A stretch of DNA of 64,000 nt. It comes from Nephrocerus scutellatus. Lineage: Eukaryota > Arthropoda > Insecta > Diptera > Pipunculidae. A program made the position numbers and the translations under genes. The notes beneath the pieces are model-generated. The model was not told the origin of the DNA. It was given only the letters and a program-made list of their open reading frames with translations, and searched no databases. Location: assembly GCA_947095585.1 (NCBI GenBank), contig OX352763.1, forward strand, positions 36,816,010 to 36,880,009, given 5' to 3'. This document shows positions 35,989-47,809 of the stretch, one piece after another; positions within the stretch are counted from its first letter, which is position 1; each line of letters starts with the position of its first letter.

Positions 35989-36929
35989 GTAAGTTGTGTT
36001 GTTGTTGTTGTTGTTGTTTTTTTTTTCTACCAGAATTGTAGTAATGTTATGAGGCTAAGTATTATTTGCATAACCGCTGCCTTGTGCGAGAAATTGAATT
36101 ATTTATTATGCCCCAAGGATGCGGCTTATCTAAATATGCATTTGATTTTCAAATGATCATCGCGCATACGTCCGCAACGATCGATGACGGGCAGGTGAAA
36201 GGATTACGTATGACTATGAGACTATCAGATTGAGAAGCTGCTACTTGTCGAGTTAAGATAATTTATTTCTGTTTTGCCATTCGCTTCATAGATACGCACT
36301 CACTTCAATGCCCGAAGAAACAGTCGCTCAATGTTAATGTCTTACTGTTTAGATACATTGTGAAAGGTAACAAATAAAGGGAGGAGGGGGCTGTCTTTAT
36401 AGAAATTTAGCGGGAGAGTCTTAGTGCTCATTTATATTATGTTTATTAAGTAAAAATATTGCATTTTGTATATTTGTGTATATTTGTATAGTCAACCAAA
36501 CGTGGAGAGGTAATGCTTTAAAAAATATTTTATTAATAGATGGCTTAGTCCATCTTCATCATCATCATCATCATCATATCTCGCTCGCTCTATAAACAAG
36601 CTTTGGTCGTATTCGTATACTACAAATACAGTAACACGGGGTGGAATTAACAAAAATAACCTACATACAATAATACCGAAAACGTTTTACCTGGCTTACT
36701 TTGCTTTTGAGATTTGCAGTATTCTCTGCAGAGAATTCAAGAATTGTAGGTTCCAAAAAGAGCTGCAAAACAAAACTTCCTTTATGAAAGAAGCTCTAAA
36801 TGAGATGCCGCAAGGCTCTCTCTTGGAAGTTATTCTGTTTTAAGTGTTTATGACACCATCTGCGTATAGACTTTGAGTCTACCTATATGAAAGTAAGTCT
36901 GGAGTAGAAATTTATGGCGATAGTCTGAT
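35989..36929. other. Intron 3 start, no recognised gene
   Basis: Donor gtaagt, then (GTT)n and a T run at 35997-36026, then AT-rich sequence. A (TCA)n run lies at 36557-36578. No other structure. Confidence 0.55.
36557..36578. repeat. (TCA)n microsatellite
   Basis: About seven units. Confidence 0.85.
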
Positions 36930-38010
36930 GGGCAGCGATTTTTAAAAAATTAAATGCCAGTAAACTCAGCTGAAGACAAAGATCAGCAGCAGGTGACATC
37001 AAATGAGCATTGCAATCCTGTCCGACCGATCCCTTACAAACCATCGCTTAACTACTACCTCCTGACATATTTATTAAATACGTCACGATGTGCATCGCAG
37101 TACGACTCAGAGAAGCTGAGACCGCTTATCAAACTGGTAATGCAATATACTGCAGATACGGCGTAATGATATGATACCATTTCCTAGTGAGTACTCAACT
37201 AACAAACTGAACTTCAATTTGAATTTTGCTGTCGAGTTTCCAACAAGGGGAAATTTGAATGACGGAGGAGTTAAGAGACAATTTGAGATGACACTGGATG
37301 GAGTCTCAGATATTATTATTTCAAAGTCATACAGGCTTCCTGACTTGACTAGCATCTCCCAGGTAGTGATTTTACCCATAAGAGAGGCTTGTAGAACCTA
37401 AGACCAAAGTAACGCGCAAATTGTAAGGATTGGCATATGTGTTGACAACCAACCAGCAATCAAAGCGATTTATGCGACCGTTTATAGCTCGAAACTTGTT
37501 ACACAGTGCCAGGAAGTACTGGCTTCTATGACAGTTATGTTCAGGAACATAACCATCATTTGGTTGTTATGGCATAGTAACATAGATAGTGGGCGCCGTG
37601 GCTCACTGGATAAGAGCATTGACTTCTGAGCAGAGGGTTCGTTGTTCGAATCCCAGTAACATCAAAAGTATTTTTCACGGTGTCCCACCTCTCGCGAATG
37701 GGTGACAAACGTTCCGAGAGTAATAACGATAGTCACAGAAAGCTTCTCAATTCACCGTTCGGATCCGGCATTTAATTGTAGGTCCCCTCCATTTGTGTGA
37801 AAAAATATACATGATCAACACAAATGGTTGCGAGTAGCAAGGCCTTGGACCGCAATGGTCTGTCAATGCCGAATATTATTATTAACATAGATGGTAATGA
37901 GAAAGCCGATGACTTAGCGAAGAAAGGCGTTGCTCTGAACACCATCTCCAAAAAAGTAAGCTGTTCAATGAGTTCAATCAAGGAACCAAGTCTTTCTTTT
38001 TATTCTACTT
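36930..38010 (+). mobile_element. RNase H-bearing non-LTR remnant split by a SINE
   Basis: The + strand shows AVRLREAETAYQTGN (about 37100-37145), the region before RNase H. It continues FAVEFPTRGNLNDGGVKRQF at 37222-37285 and an RNase H start. After 37588 a SINE interrupts the frame. At 37883-37950 the RNase H end resumes: NIDGNEKADDLAKKGVAL, preceded left of the SINE by TIIWLLWHS. The reading on the two sides joins in frame once the SINE and one target copy are ignored. Other stops show the element was already decaying. It is a relative of 33030-34195 in the opposite orientation. Confidence 0.75.
37588..37882 (+). mobile_element. tRNA-derived SINE, copy 2, with target-site duplication
   Basis: This 295-bp element begins AGTGGGCGCCGTGGCTCACTGG, where TGGCTCACTGG fits the RNA polymerase III A box. 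The B box GTTGTTCGAATCCC sits about 40 bp further on, inside a tRNA-like head. The body has AAAAGTATTTTTCACGGTGT, TCCCACCTCTCGCGAA and GAAAGCTTCTCAATTC, shared with 21616-21975. It ends in an (ATT)n tail. The 10-bp direct repeat TAACATAGAT flanks it at 37578-37587 and 37883-37892. No ORF is present. It depends on a LINE for mobility, and the partner is not known. Confidence 0.88.
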
Positions 38011-38089
38011 GATGGGTGGTTAAAGGTTGGACAGTGGCATCGAAATGACGTACTCGTGCGTTAATTGAGGCTCTCGGAAATGACGTAAA

Positions 38090-38630
38090 AACAATCACTT
38101 TACCTACCTACCTACGCAAATCTACGTACTGGTGGAGAGAAGAAATAGCAGAACTGCGTCTGAAGTGCCTACGGGCCAGACGGTAATACCAAAGAGAAAG
38201 GATCACAGCTTAGGACGGCTACAAACTCAAGTAAACGAAGATACTTCAGGGAATGTGTCAACAAGTTGAACAAGACACCTGGGGTAGACCGTACAGAAGG
38301 GTAATGGCCAAAGTTAAGAGTAACTCCTTTACATCCCCTTCGTGTCATACAATTTAGTATTATTTCCCCAGCAACTTAAACACGACTTTAGTGTAGTAGG
38401 AATTGCGCCCGTGATTGACGAGGAAGTTATCCAGGCAGGCAGCAAGGTAACAAGATCACATGACCAGATAATACCCCCAATTAAAATCCGCAATTAGGAA
38501 CTATCCAAATATGTTTGCAAGCATTTTCGATTCATGCATAAAAGATGGGGTGTTCCCAGTTGAGTGGAAAAACAGAGACTTGTCTAATTCCCTAAAGGGA
38601 AAAAATCCTCATACCGTTTCCTGGCAATGA
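38090..38630 (+). mobile_element. LOA/R1-like ORF2 fragment (linker to RT start)
   Basis: The + strand reads STYWWREEIAELRLKCLRARR at about 38120-38185, the basic linker after the endonuclease in R1/LOA-type ORF2. Further on come DTWGRPYRRVMAKVK (about 38275-38320) and, near 38545-38600, PVEW-K and PKGKK, the RT start region. It follows an RNase H end, which is out of the normal order, so it belongs to another copy or a rearranged one. Confidence 0.6.
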
Positions 38631-38639
38631 GCTTCAGGT

Positions 38640-39490
38640 CTCTCCAACTCTTCCACAACTGCCGTGACTTCTCCCCAACTGTTCTGTGCCAAGGTTTTTC
38701 TCGGACGACCCGTTCTTCTACCATCCTGAGATAAAGGATTCCATTGCATTGCGTAGTTTGCTATGGAACTGTCGCCTTTTCGGAGTGTATGACAAATCCA
38801 CTGCCGCTTCCGTCGTTGGATGGTTGTGCCTATTGGTTCCTGACCCGTTCTTTGGTAAAGATGTTCGTTAGAGATACCGGAAAAACCTTAAGATGTTCCG
38901 TATGCACCCATTTACGAACGTTTGTAATCTTTTTGTGATAGTAGCGGCCACCTTCCAAGTGCTGCACCCATACAACAGCACAGATTCAACATTTGACCGG
39001 AACAGTCGCAGCTTGGTGTTTAAGCTGATCGCATTGCTTCGCCATATCATGGCCATCATTCCAAACACCGAGTTTGCTTTGCCGATTCAGTTGACAATGT
39101 CCTGTTCGGTTCCACTTTCGGTCGATACAATACTCCCAAGATATTGGAATCTCTCTACTCTCTCTACCGGCTGTCCAGCAATGTTAACTTGAGTTACTGA
39201 GTTAGTGCCGAGGTTGATGATTGTGGTTTTGGCAGTATTAATCCTCAAACCCGCAACATTTGCCTCCCTTTCCACATTTGATGTCATTTGGTGCAGCTCC
39301 CATAATGCTGTCTGAGATTAAACAAACGTCGTCAGCATAGTTCAGATGTTTGACTTGAGATGTAAGAGTCCAACGAATTCTTTCGTTTCCAATAGATAAA
39401 GCTTCGCGAAGCACATCGCTAATCACCAACAAAAAAGTATCGGCGATAGACTGCAACCTTGTCGTACCCCACTTAGGATCTCGAATTCCT
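38640..39490 (-). mobile_element. RTE-like RT fragment, family 2, copy 1
   Basis: Coding strand is minus. At about 39350-39325 it reads VKHLNYADDVCLISDS with an intact YADD catalytic box. After a frame change, 39240-39090 gives RINTAKTTIINLGTNS then RVERFQYLGSIVSTESGTE. At 39060-38880 it reads MIWRSNAISLNTKLRLFRSN, VLLYGCSTWKV and ITKRLQTFVNGC. The end near 38660-38740 resembles the C-terminal WNPxGRRxxGRP region. The order and blocks match the copy at 54930-58400. Frame changes make it inactive. Confidence 0.75.
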
Positions 39491-41448
39491 CTGACAGCTT
39501 TCCTCTGTGCCTAGCCTACATATATAAGGATTTATGCACAAAGGTGCCCGGGGTCCACCACTAGGAGGTAGAGCAAGCACTACATCACGAACTTGATTGT
39601 TGCGCTACTGGCTCAAACCAAGTTTTAAGCAGTCAAGTAGTTTCCCGATCAATCGTAATATCCACCCCATAGACCATAAAAAGAGGAATAATAATTTCCT
39701 TTATCTGATCCAAAAACCGGGACCTTAGAAATTGCATTTCTTCTTTCTGAAGAGCTAAAGAGCAACATGTCACTTTTCATTGTTTTCGCCTATAGGTAGG
39801 TACATTTTTTTATGTTGATTTTTTTATCTGCCCTATTTAGATAAGTCAAGTAGATTTTTTCGAATTGCAATAAAAGCTTAAGATTTTCTGTATTGTGAAG
39901 TTCAATGTAGTCCGTCTACTCTTCCATAGATGCCAGAGATAAAGTGAAGCCTACATTTTCTAACTTTTTTTTTTTGATTACATATAAGTTCGTTGTCTAC
40001 ACAACTATATCACACCCTCTTTACAAATTCCTCTCCTAAAAATAAAATGAAACTTTGTATGTGCGTATGTTCGTAACCATTTCAGTAAAAGTTTTTGCAA
40101 AAACAGACGCCACAAGCACGTGTTGCAAAAAAATTGTTTTATACTTCAGTTTGGTTGTACGCAACATCAAGGTGTGCACTTTGTCACCCCACACGCATGC
40201 TCCTACGAGTTAAAGAATACTTAACTGTATCTGTCATGGAGTGCAGATCTATTTTGGTACTTCCTTTTGACAAGTTGGAAGTGTGTTATATCCCAGCACG
40301 CGTCATGCTGAAGACAACCAAGAAATGTCTTTCAAAATTGACTTCCACAATACGCTTCCGAGTTTATTGCTCAGCAACTGGTAAACAGATGTTGAGGAGA
40401 CGAGCATCTTAAACAAAACGTATAGGGTGCATTCGTTTATTTTTGCTATTTATGTTTTTTTTTTCATATAGCAAAATGACTGCCACTGCCCGTACTTCTT
40501 TAAGCTCCATCCATCTAAAAATACCCATTTACCAATTCCAATTGGGAATTTTCTTTCCGTTTTTCGTTTTTCTTAATCCGCCAGCGATTTTTCGTTTGCT
40601 GTTGTGTCCCCCAAAATCGATTTATATTCTTCAATTCAGTTCAGTTCAGTTCACTGGCTTGTGGCTTCTTCTGTACTGACATTTGACACTACACAACAGG
40701 GATTTTCCACTTTTATTTTATGTGGGAATTTCGTTCGATCCAGGTGGTTAAGTCACATGAAACTGTAGACCCAACGGCGAAAGCAAAAACGGAAGGAGAG
40801 TCTTATATTGTACTTAAATTAAGTTCTGTAATTGAATATGTTAAGCCTTTTGAGGCTTCGTTCTCCTCAATTCTTAGTATTTTATTGACATTTGAACCCC
40901 ATAGTCGTACACCAGGGAGGATGAATGAAAAATCAGTGACTTGGTAAGTACTGCCTTGGAAGTTCTCATCAAATAACTTGGATTAGAGTTTGGTGTCGAA
41001 ATACGACAAAAAACAGTTGTATCTTACGCCAATGAGCTCTGATAAGTAAACAAGATGTCATCCGCATCATTATTGTCTGATTGTATATCACGCCTCGCGG
41101 CTGCCGAAGTCTCAATAATTTCTTGATCTGATATTTTTGTATACTCTTCTCTGTCAACACCGTTTTTTAAATAAACTATCACTTCTTCAAACAATAAACA
41201 TTTCATCTCGAAATGAACCAACTTATATGGGCTTGTGGTGTCATTGGTACAAAAGCAGCAAATTCTTGGAGTAGGAAATCATGCGTTCTGAAGATTGCAA
41301 AAAAGACGACTAAGCCCGATACATTTTTTTTATATACAGGGCGTATCTAAATGCGTGGAAAATATTTAAAGGGTTGCTTATTAGGAAACAATCAGGAAGA
41401 AGCAAATAAAACAAGAAGGCGTGGGAGGTTCTATTTTCTACCACACCT
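39491..41448. other. Intron 3 sequence, no recognised gene
   Basis: Unassigned AT-rich sequence with a short (TTCAG)n run near 40634-40653 and a T run near 39967-39977. ORFs 40095-40412, 40443-40679 and 40720-40947 show no recognisable domain. Confidence 0.5.
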
Positions 41449-41893
41449 CTTTTTTTTTGTTACAATGTACCCTTATAGTGCTTAGCACAGCGTTCGGAAA
41501 TTAAGGAGATAAAAAGATGAGATGTCTATGCACGCGGGATTGAATGATTGCAGATCATACAAATGCGGAAACACAGAATCGGGCAATTCATTCCACATAA
41601 TTGTAGTGCGGCTAAAGAAGGAATCTCTGAATTGGTTAGTACGTCGGAAGATAGAGGCCTAATGGTGGATCCGTGGGCTCGAGTTGAGGGTATTACGGAT
41701 AGGCTCGAGAATGGGCGGGATGCATCTGGATATTTCTTTTGGACACCGCTTGTGAAAGAAGTGATAAAACAGTGACAAGCAGGACTATTCCTACGATGTT
41801 CAAGCGGTGCGATTGTTTTCGCGATATTTACGTCACCAATAAGTTTTATCGCGTGGTTCTGAACTCTGTCTAGTAGATGCAATGTGGTCTAAT
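41449..41893 (-). mobile_element. CR1/Jockey-like non-LTR copy, 5'-truncated, with poly(A)
   Basis: The minus strand begins LLDRVQNHAIKLIGDVNIAK (about 41876-41820), then LEHRRNSPACHCF, which is the C-terminal block of the RT protein that follows RPKLEYNCIVWAGAP in the copy at 62.1 kb. It reaches a 3' end with a nine-T run at 41450-41458, the poly(A) on minus. One frame stays open over 118 codons, so it is younger than most fragments here. Confidence 0.75.
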
Positions 41894-41899
41894 TAATTT

Positions 41900-42230
41900 T
41901 AGAGCCTCTTCACTTCAAAATTTTTACAAAAACTGTTGTCACCGGAGATACACATGTGTAAAAAATTTGTATGGGAACCCCCGACCTTGGGGCCCGATCA
42001 CTTCGAAATTTCAACAGTAAATGTTGTCATGTTTAAAATTTGAAGAAAATCGGGTTAATTTATAAAAAATTTATGTGGGCACCACTCGGCCCTCAGGGCC
42101 CGATCACTCCAAAAACTTTACAAAAAGTTTTGTCTATCGGACATACAGATGTATTCAAAATTTGAAAAAAATCGTGTTATTTTTTTAAAAAAATTATATG
42201 GGCACACATCGGGCCTCAGAGCGGATACCA
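41900..42230. repeat. Degenerate tandem repeat, three units of about 90-106 bp
   Basis: The landmark GGGCCCGATCACT-C occurs at about 41989 and 42095, with a diverged start at 41904. Each unit then has an AAATTT/ACAAAAA stretch, a GTTGTC or GTTTTGTC, an AAAATTTG and a TATGGG end. A related single unit lies inverted at 45660-45830. Confidence 0.65.
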
Positions 42231-42264
42231 ATCAACTCTTCTTTCTGTTATAATTTTTAACATT

Positions 42265-43530
42265 TTTTTTTTGTATCTATAAAAGGGGTCTGGCCTCCTG
42301 CAAAAAATCTCTCCACGGATCTTGAGTTGTTGCTGCCATCCAGTTTGGCATCCTTAAGCTTCGGGCGGGTTGGTCATTCCATCCTTTTAGCGTAACGCAG
42401 TCTTTTCCCATAATTCATACCGCAAAGGCCTTTCCAAAGAGGATCCTCTTAGCTCCTGCTAGCTCGGTGTTCTGCTCACCGGAATCATCCGAGCTTAATT
42501 CTCTTCACAATATGTCAACAACTGGTAATGCTCGTATATCTCATCATTACAGAGTCTCCAGAGTACTGGTGTGAAAATTGTTTGCAACTTGGATTTTATG
42601 GTTAAATGTCTATATTAAAATAGTCTGTACCAACTATAGTAGGCTGTGTTGCCTTTAAGCAATCGTTTGTGTATTTCTGGTTTCAGACTGTTATATGAAT
42701 TTGGATCTTGGAGTTTGTTATTCCGCTCGCAGATAGGGTCTCTGTATTTGTGTTTCTCTTATTGATGTGGATCCTGATTTCGTGCCACCCACCGGATCTA
42801 GATAAAGGCTTCTTGTGCAGCTCATAGACTTCTACCAACGATGTCAATATCGTGTGCGTAAGACAGTATCTGGATGGATATATAGAGAATTGATCGACTA
42901 GGCATTACATCGGAGTCGCTAATCACTTTCTCCAATGTCAGGTTGTAGAGGACGCAGCCCAGTATATCCCTTTTATTAGCCCGTTATTTTATTATGTTGA
43001 ATGGCATTGATAGTGATCTAGATATCTTTACTTGGCATAAAACATTGGTAACGGTCATGTTATTTTACTTGGGATGCCGTTTTCTGTCTGAAGGGGCAGA
43101 GAAGAAAATTTTTACGCGGTACTCAACAACATTATGCTACGATAATTGCAGCACGTTGTGATATCTCCTTTCTTATATATGGGGTACAGAATGCATGTTC
43201 TCCAGTCTTGTGCCATCATTCTTAATCCCATACATGAACGATTACTTCATGATGAATTGCTTTGTGTAGTGCGAGACATCATAATTATATCATCTCCAAT
43301 GGAATACCATTTCTTAGAGTGGACTTATAGCTATGCTAACTTCATCCAGGTTTTGTGACCGTGACCAGACCGTGGGTCATTCATCTGGTTATTTTGCAAC
43401 TCATGAAAATGCCCTTCCTATCGCTCCAAAATGCCTTCGATATCGGTAATCAGATTGCCCTCTTTGTCATTGCAATCTGAGCAGCACGGTGTCTATTTCT
43501 GATCTGATCATCGTCGAGGATATTTGAATA
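42265..43530 (-). mobile_element. RTE-like copy, family 1, degenerate
   Basis: The + strand runs parallel to the copy at 48244-50460. The region 42300-42500 matches the C-terminal region (ending with AAGGCCTTTCC and GGATCCTCTTAGC). The region 42790-42900 matches the catalytic YTDDI region (ATGTCAATATCGTGTGCGTA). The region 42940-43280 matches the RT body and 43430-43500 the endonuclease side. It is full of stops on the coding (minus) strand. The middle around 42560-42760 is not aligned. Confidence 0.6.
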
Positions 43531-43791
43531 AAATAAAAGTAAATTTGTCAATTAAAAAAAATAAAACAGTGCATTGGACTAAAATCTATCAGTTCCAGTA
43601 CTGAACTTAAAGTTCGGGTGCCAGTGTTCAGTGTGATTTTTGCATTTTTCGGTACGCAAAATTCATTCAGTCGCTTACAAGTACTCTTCAACTGCTCTGG
43701 TTGAGTTTAAAATAACAACTGAACTTCTGGTTTTAGTTTTAGTTTATTTATTTAAGGATTTATATATACAATTGTTTTGATCTTTAAAAAA

Positions 43792-44730
43792 TCTTATATA
43801 TAAAAATCTCGTGTCACGGTCTTTGGGTCTCAACTGCTCCGAAACGGCTCGACCGATTTATATGTATATTTGGTAGGTATGAGAATAGGTTTTAAAGTGA
43901 AAAAATAAAAATTGAGAACGACTGGACCGATTTGGCTTACTTTTATTTTATAAATTCGCCATAGCCCGAATAAGGTTTATGCGAGAGAGAAAAATAGAAA
44001 AGATGCCCGAAAAATTGTAAAATTCGGAAACTGAAAGTGCTGTTTTCCATAGGATTTATGTATGAACTCGCGACCATAACTCACAATTCGAACGATGGAT
44101 TAGCGTAATTCGTAATTTTTTTGTTTTGTTCGTTATAGTCCTAGGAAACAAAGACAATTACAAAGAAAAGTCGAAAAATTCGGAAAAACAGCAAAAATTT
44201 TTTTGTTCGTTATGTTCTCGGCGGCAAAATTTGGAAAACGATAAATTGGATATATTTTGAGGAAATACCTCTATTGAATGTTTTCGGTGAAATGAAAACT
44301 TTGGAAAAACGCATTCCAGCCTAACTTAAAATAAAATTAAATTTGTGTTGATTCGCGATCTGTCCAGCAAAAGTAGTTATTTCATTTCTGTTCCAATAGA
44401 TTCCAATTGTTTGGGTTACGTGCGCAAATGTCATTTGACAGCTTCTTCTTTGATTTTGTGGGCAAAAAGATCTCCAAAAGACCACAATAGACCCCGAAAA
44501 GAATCACAAAAAGACCTCCGAAAGTCCCTCAAAATCCCCAAAAATCATTAAAGACCCCCAAAAGAACCCCAAAAGACCCTAAAAGACCCAAAATTAAAAA
44601 ATGTAACACAATGATGTAACTAATACTGTGACTCGATATCGCAAAACAAATAGCTTTTCACAAGTTCACAAAACAATTACAAAAAAATTTATTGATAGTG
44701 GGACAGGACAACGTCTGTCGGGTCAGCTAG
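43792..44730 (+). mobile_element. Non-autonomous Helitron
   Basis: This 939-bp element begins TCTTATATATAAAAATCTCG and continues GTGTCACGG ... CGAAACGGCTCGACCGATTT, the typical start of insect Helitrons. It ends GTCGGGTCAGCTAG, with the terminal CTAG at 44727-44730. The stem GACAG/CTGTC (44702-44706 and 44715-44719) lies eight bases upstream of the CTAG. The bases outside are A (43791) and T (44731), the A-T target expected of Helitrons, with no duplication. No Rep/helicase ORF is present, so it relies on a copy elsewhere. It has an internal degenerate repeat at 44470-44590. Confidence 0.88.
44470..44590. repeat. Degenerate (AAAAGACCCC)n repeat inside the Helitron
   Basis: About ten units of AAAAGACC-type sequence, with spacing of 10-13 bp. 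Confidence 0.75.
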
Positions 44731-44811
44731 TATAAGTATAAGAATGTGCTAAAATTTAAGTGTGCTGGCCCGTCGACTGGGCCTTGCATATACTTGTCTT
44801 ATGATAAACTA

Positions 44812-45395
44812 TCGGGTGTTTCAACAGGTGCGCTTCAACTTTTCTCCGATAGAGACGGCGAACGACGCCATATTTTTTATTGTTCTTTTGTCATTTGGAA
44901 ACTTCATTAGTATACATTTCATCATGGAATGCTACACATGTGAACAGCGATTGCAAATCGTGCAAATTTTTTATCAAAATAATCGTTCTGTTGCCGCTAC
45001 TTTAAGAGCATTACGGCCATTTTACGGTCCATTTAACAAGCCAGCCCGTTCGACAATCGACCGTATAGTAAAGATCTTGGCCTACATCCGTATAAGATCA
45101 AGCTGACACAACAACTAAAGCCGTTTGACCATTTGAAGCGACGCCGATTCGTGAATTGGGCTCAAGAGCAAATCGAAAATGATGCAGATTTTCACCGAAA
45201 AATCATCTTCAGCGATGAGGCTCACTTCGTAAAACGTGCACGCGGTGGTCATGCAAAAGAAATCGAATTTCATACTTAAATGTATCATATGTATGTGTTC
45301 AAATTCGTTAATAAAAAAAAAGTTAGTTCAAAAGTCGAACAGTTTGTGTTTTATTCAAAAAAAAAGTTGAAGTGCTCTTATTGAAAAACTTCCCT
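44812..45395 (+). mobile_element. Internally deleted mariner-like element, copy 1 (DD41D-type)
   Basis: About 584 bp. The left terminal repeat TCGGGTGTTTCAACAGGTGC follows a TA. The right end, read inward, has CAATAAGAGCACTTCAACTT. The coding part starts at an ATG (44925, MECYTCEQRLQIVQIFYQNN), the helix-turn-helix start of the transposase. It runs to IDRIVK and then jumps to LTQQLKPFDHLKRRRFVNW. The first catalytic block IIFSDEAHF is present at about 45210, but it is joined directly to VKRARGGHAKEIEFHT, the C-terminus. The second and third Asp blocks are missing, so it cannot encode an active transposase. The frame also shifts at the first junction. Confidence 0.85.
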
Positions 45396-45659
45396 TATTT
45401 ACAACTAACCATACTCATATGTAATAAGTCATCTTCCAAAAATGTGCAATCATGAACATACACACAAACCGGACAAACTAGACAAACCGGTTTGACTACC
45501 TTTTTGACAGCACCAGCACATAATGATTTTAACTTATAGTCGGTTACAGCCTAATAGTGCTTAGTTTTAATTCAGTGCCTATTTTTGTACGGTGTGAGTT
45601 TAGGCTAATTTTTATTCAATTCTCTATATTAACATCGCTTGCCCATGTGTTTGTTGTTT

Positions 45660-45830
45660 TGTCGTGGAATATTGCGATACATTTTTAACCCACTTCCCAA
45701 AGTCCGATTTCACTGAAACTTTGCACACATGCATATTTCCGATGACAACACTTTTTGTTGAAATTAGTGGAGCCTCGGGCCCCTGGGTCGGGGGACTCCC
45801 ATACAAATATTTTACAAAGTAAAAAACAGA
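45660..45830. repeat. Inverted single unit of the 42-kb degenerate repeat
   Basis: The reverse complement reads TTTGTATGGGA, CCCCCGACC-AGGGGCCCGA and AAAGTGTTGTCATCGGAAAT, matching 41975-42030 in order. Confidence 0.6.
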
Positions 45831-47809
45831 AACAATTCATTGGATGAATAGCTATCAGTTTGATTTCTGATACCCTTATGATACTGGACTGTAAAATTTT
45901 AACTTTGTTCTTTATCTTTGTTATTGCAAAGTAAAAATTATTCCAAATTATAATTTACAAATTATTTGTTACATTCAAAGCGATACCAATGCTCGGTTGA
46001 TACACAAAGCTACAACTTAAACCTACATTACCATTCCACGAAGTTAATTTCGAAATCCAATTACAAATCGACGATCTATTCCGTCTACGTCTACGCCCAG
46101 CCCATCGTTGCTAATCAGTCAGTACAGCCTAAATCTTCATCAAATTGATCTCATCATCGTGGGCAGCTAGCACACAGCAAAAATGTTGATTACGTAATTG
46201 TCTTCCATCGAGAAGATCTAGACTGAAGACTCTCACATAAATACCCATGAAGAAATTCCATTGTTCGTGGAACAAATTGGCGAAGATCAACGAGAATTTT
46301 GATAAACGGCATCAGCCACCACCAGGCAGACAAGCAAAACCGAGAAGCATTGGCATTCCGTGCGGAATACGTGTCGAGTTCAGTTTGCTCAGCTGCTCAA
46401 TTGTTCAACTCTTGTGGCTCTTGCCAGCAGCCACAACTAATGAAACCAATAAATACCCACTTAACGCATAAATGGATGACGAGCGAAATTTTCTTCATTA
46501 TGTTGGCGAAATTTTCAAAAACCCAACGGCCAAACGTGGACTGTTGTCCGGCCAATGGGGTGTGTGTGAAGGAACGAGTGTATACCGCGCACACTATGCC
46601 CATTGAAATTCAACACGGGGGCGATTTTATTTATAAATGTGCCAAGCGGCGGTGCTGGTAAGCAAAAACCTTCCCAAGGCAAAGACATACATGTAAACGT
46701 AGCAAGAAACCACCGACTGAGATTCCTTGGTTTTGCCGCAGCTTACACGGCAATTGCCCGCGAGCCGCGAGCCACTTGACCAACTTGAATTGAAACACTT
46801 CGGAGACAAATTGTTATCGTTTAATTTGATCTGGCGCACGATCAGAGTAAGAGAGAGGAGGATCGATGGGAACGATGATGAGGACAACGACAACTGCGAT
46901 GAGGATGGCTGACGCCGTTGTTCCTCTTGGTTGGTGACTTGTCGTCGTCCGTCTGTCAATTGCGCGCAGGAGGAACGGAAGGACGTTCTTGTTTGTTTGT
47001 AGTGTAGAATATTTGCTCCTGTAATTTTTCTTCTTCTTCCTTCCATTACCATTACCATTGGGGATAGGTGTACAACACACACAAGTGTATTTGATTATTT
47101 GCTGTTTTTTAGGGTTAATTCTTTAGAGAACAATTATCCTTATATGGTGTGCGCGCCGTCAACTATTTCAGTAGAATTTTCGATACAAAAAGCGAAACTC
47201 CAATTGAATTAATATTGACGGGCGATACCTGTAGCAACGATTGGTTTTTATTCCTCCTCTACTTTACAGCGCTGACGGAATGTAGACAAATTGTTCTTGC
47301 AAGTATCGAGTAGTGGAACATTATCAAATGAGCTATGAACAAGCTTAATGCACGCACATTTTAAAATTTTTATCCATAACAAGACCTCTGAGCAAAAACC
47401 TGGAATTTCTTTAAGCAATGAGGGATTTAATGTCTTAGACTTAGAGCTTAGATGTTGTATACAGCTAAACTCTTACAAAAATTGGCAACTCACAAGATAC
47501 CTAACTCCGGATACTCATAATTACTTACCGCCTTAAATTGTCCGCGATCGCGGTCAGATCCGAAATTTGTTGTTTGTTTTATTATACGATGCCAGGTACA
47601 ATTTGGTACTTGTGTTCAGATGATAAATGAATAGAGCGAAGTAGGTTCGATCGTTGTTCCATTAGAAATATGAGGTCCATACGAAACTTTGGTTGTTCTT
47701 CTTCTGTTTTTTTAATTTAATTATATTTATTATAATAATCCTTATGTATTTCCTATATCTGTATACCAATTAAGGCAATAACAATCAAACTTTACTTGTA
47801 CTTTTGCAG
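45831..47809. other. Intron 3 sequence before the fourth exon
   Basis: No transposon or gene is recognised. 46230-47090 is more complex and GC-richer, with overlapping ORFs (46299-46661, 46627-47082) that have no recognisable domain. Confidence 0.5.

Noticed and set aside
37588..37662. tRNA gene
   Set aside because: A-box and B-box-like motifs are present, but the unit continues into a shared body and (ATT)n tail and has a target duplication, so it is a SINE head.
46299..47082. Overlapping ORFs of 120 and 151 codons on both strands
   Set aside because: Both strands stay open together in a GC-richer stretch, with no domain. They are likely chance.
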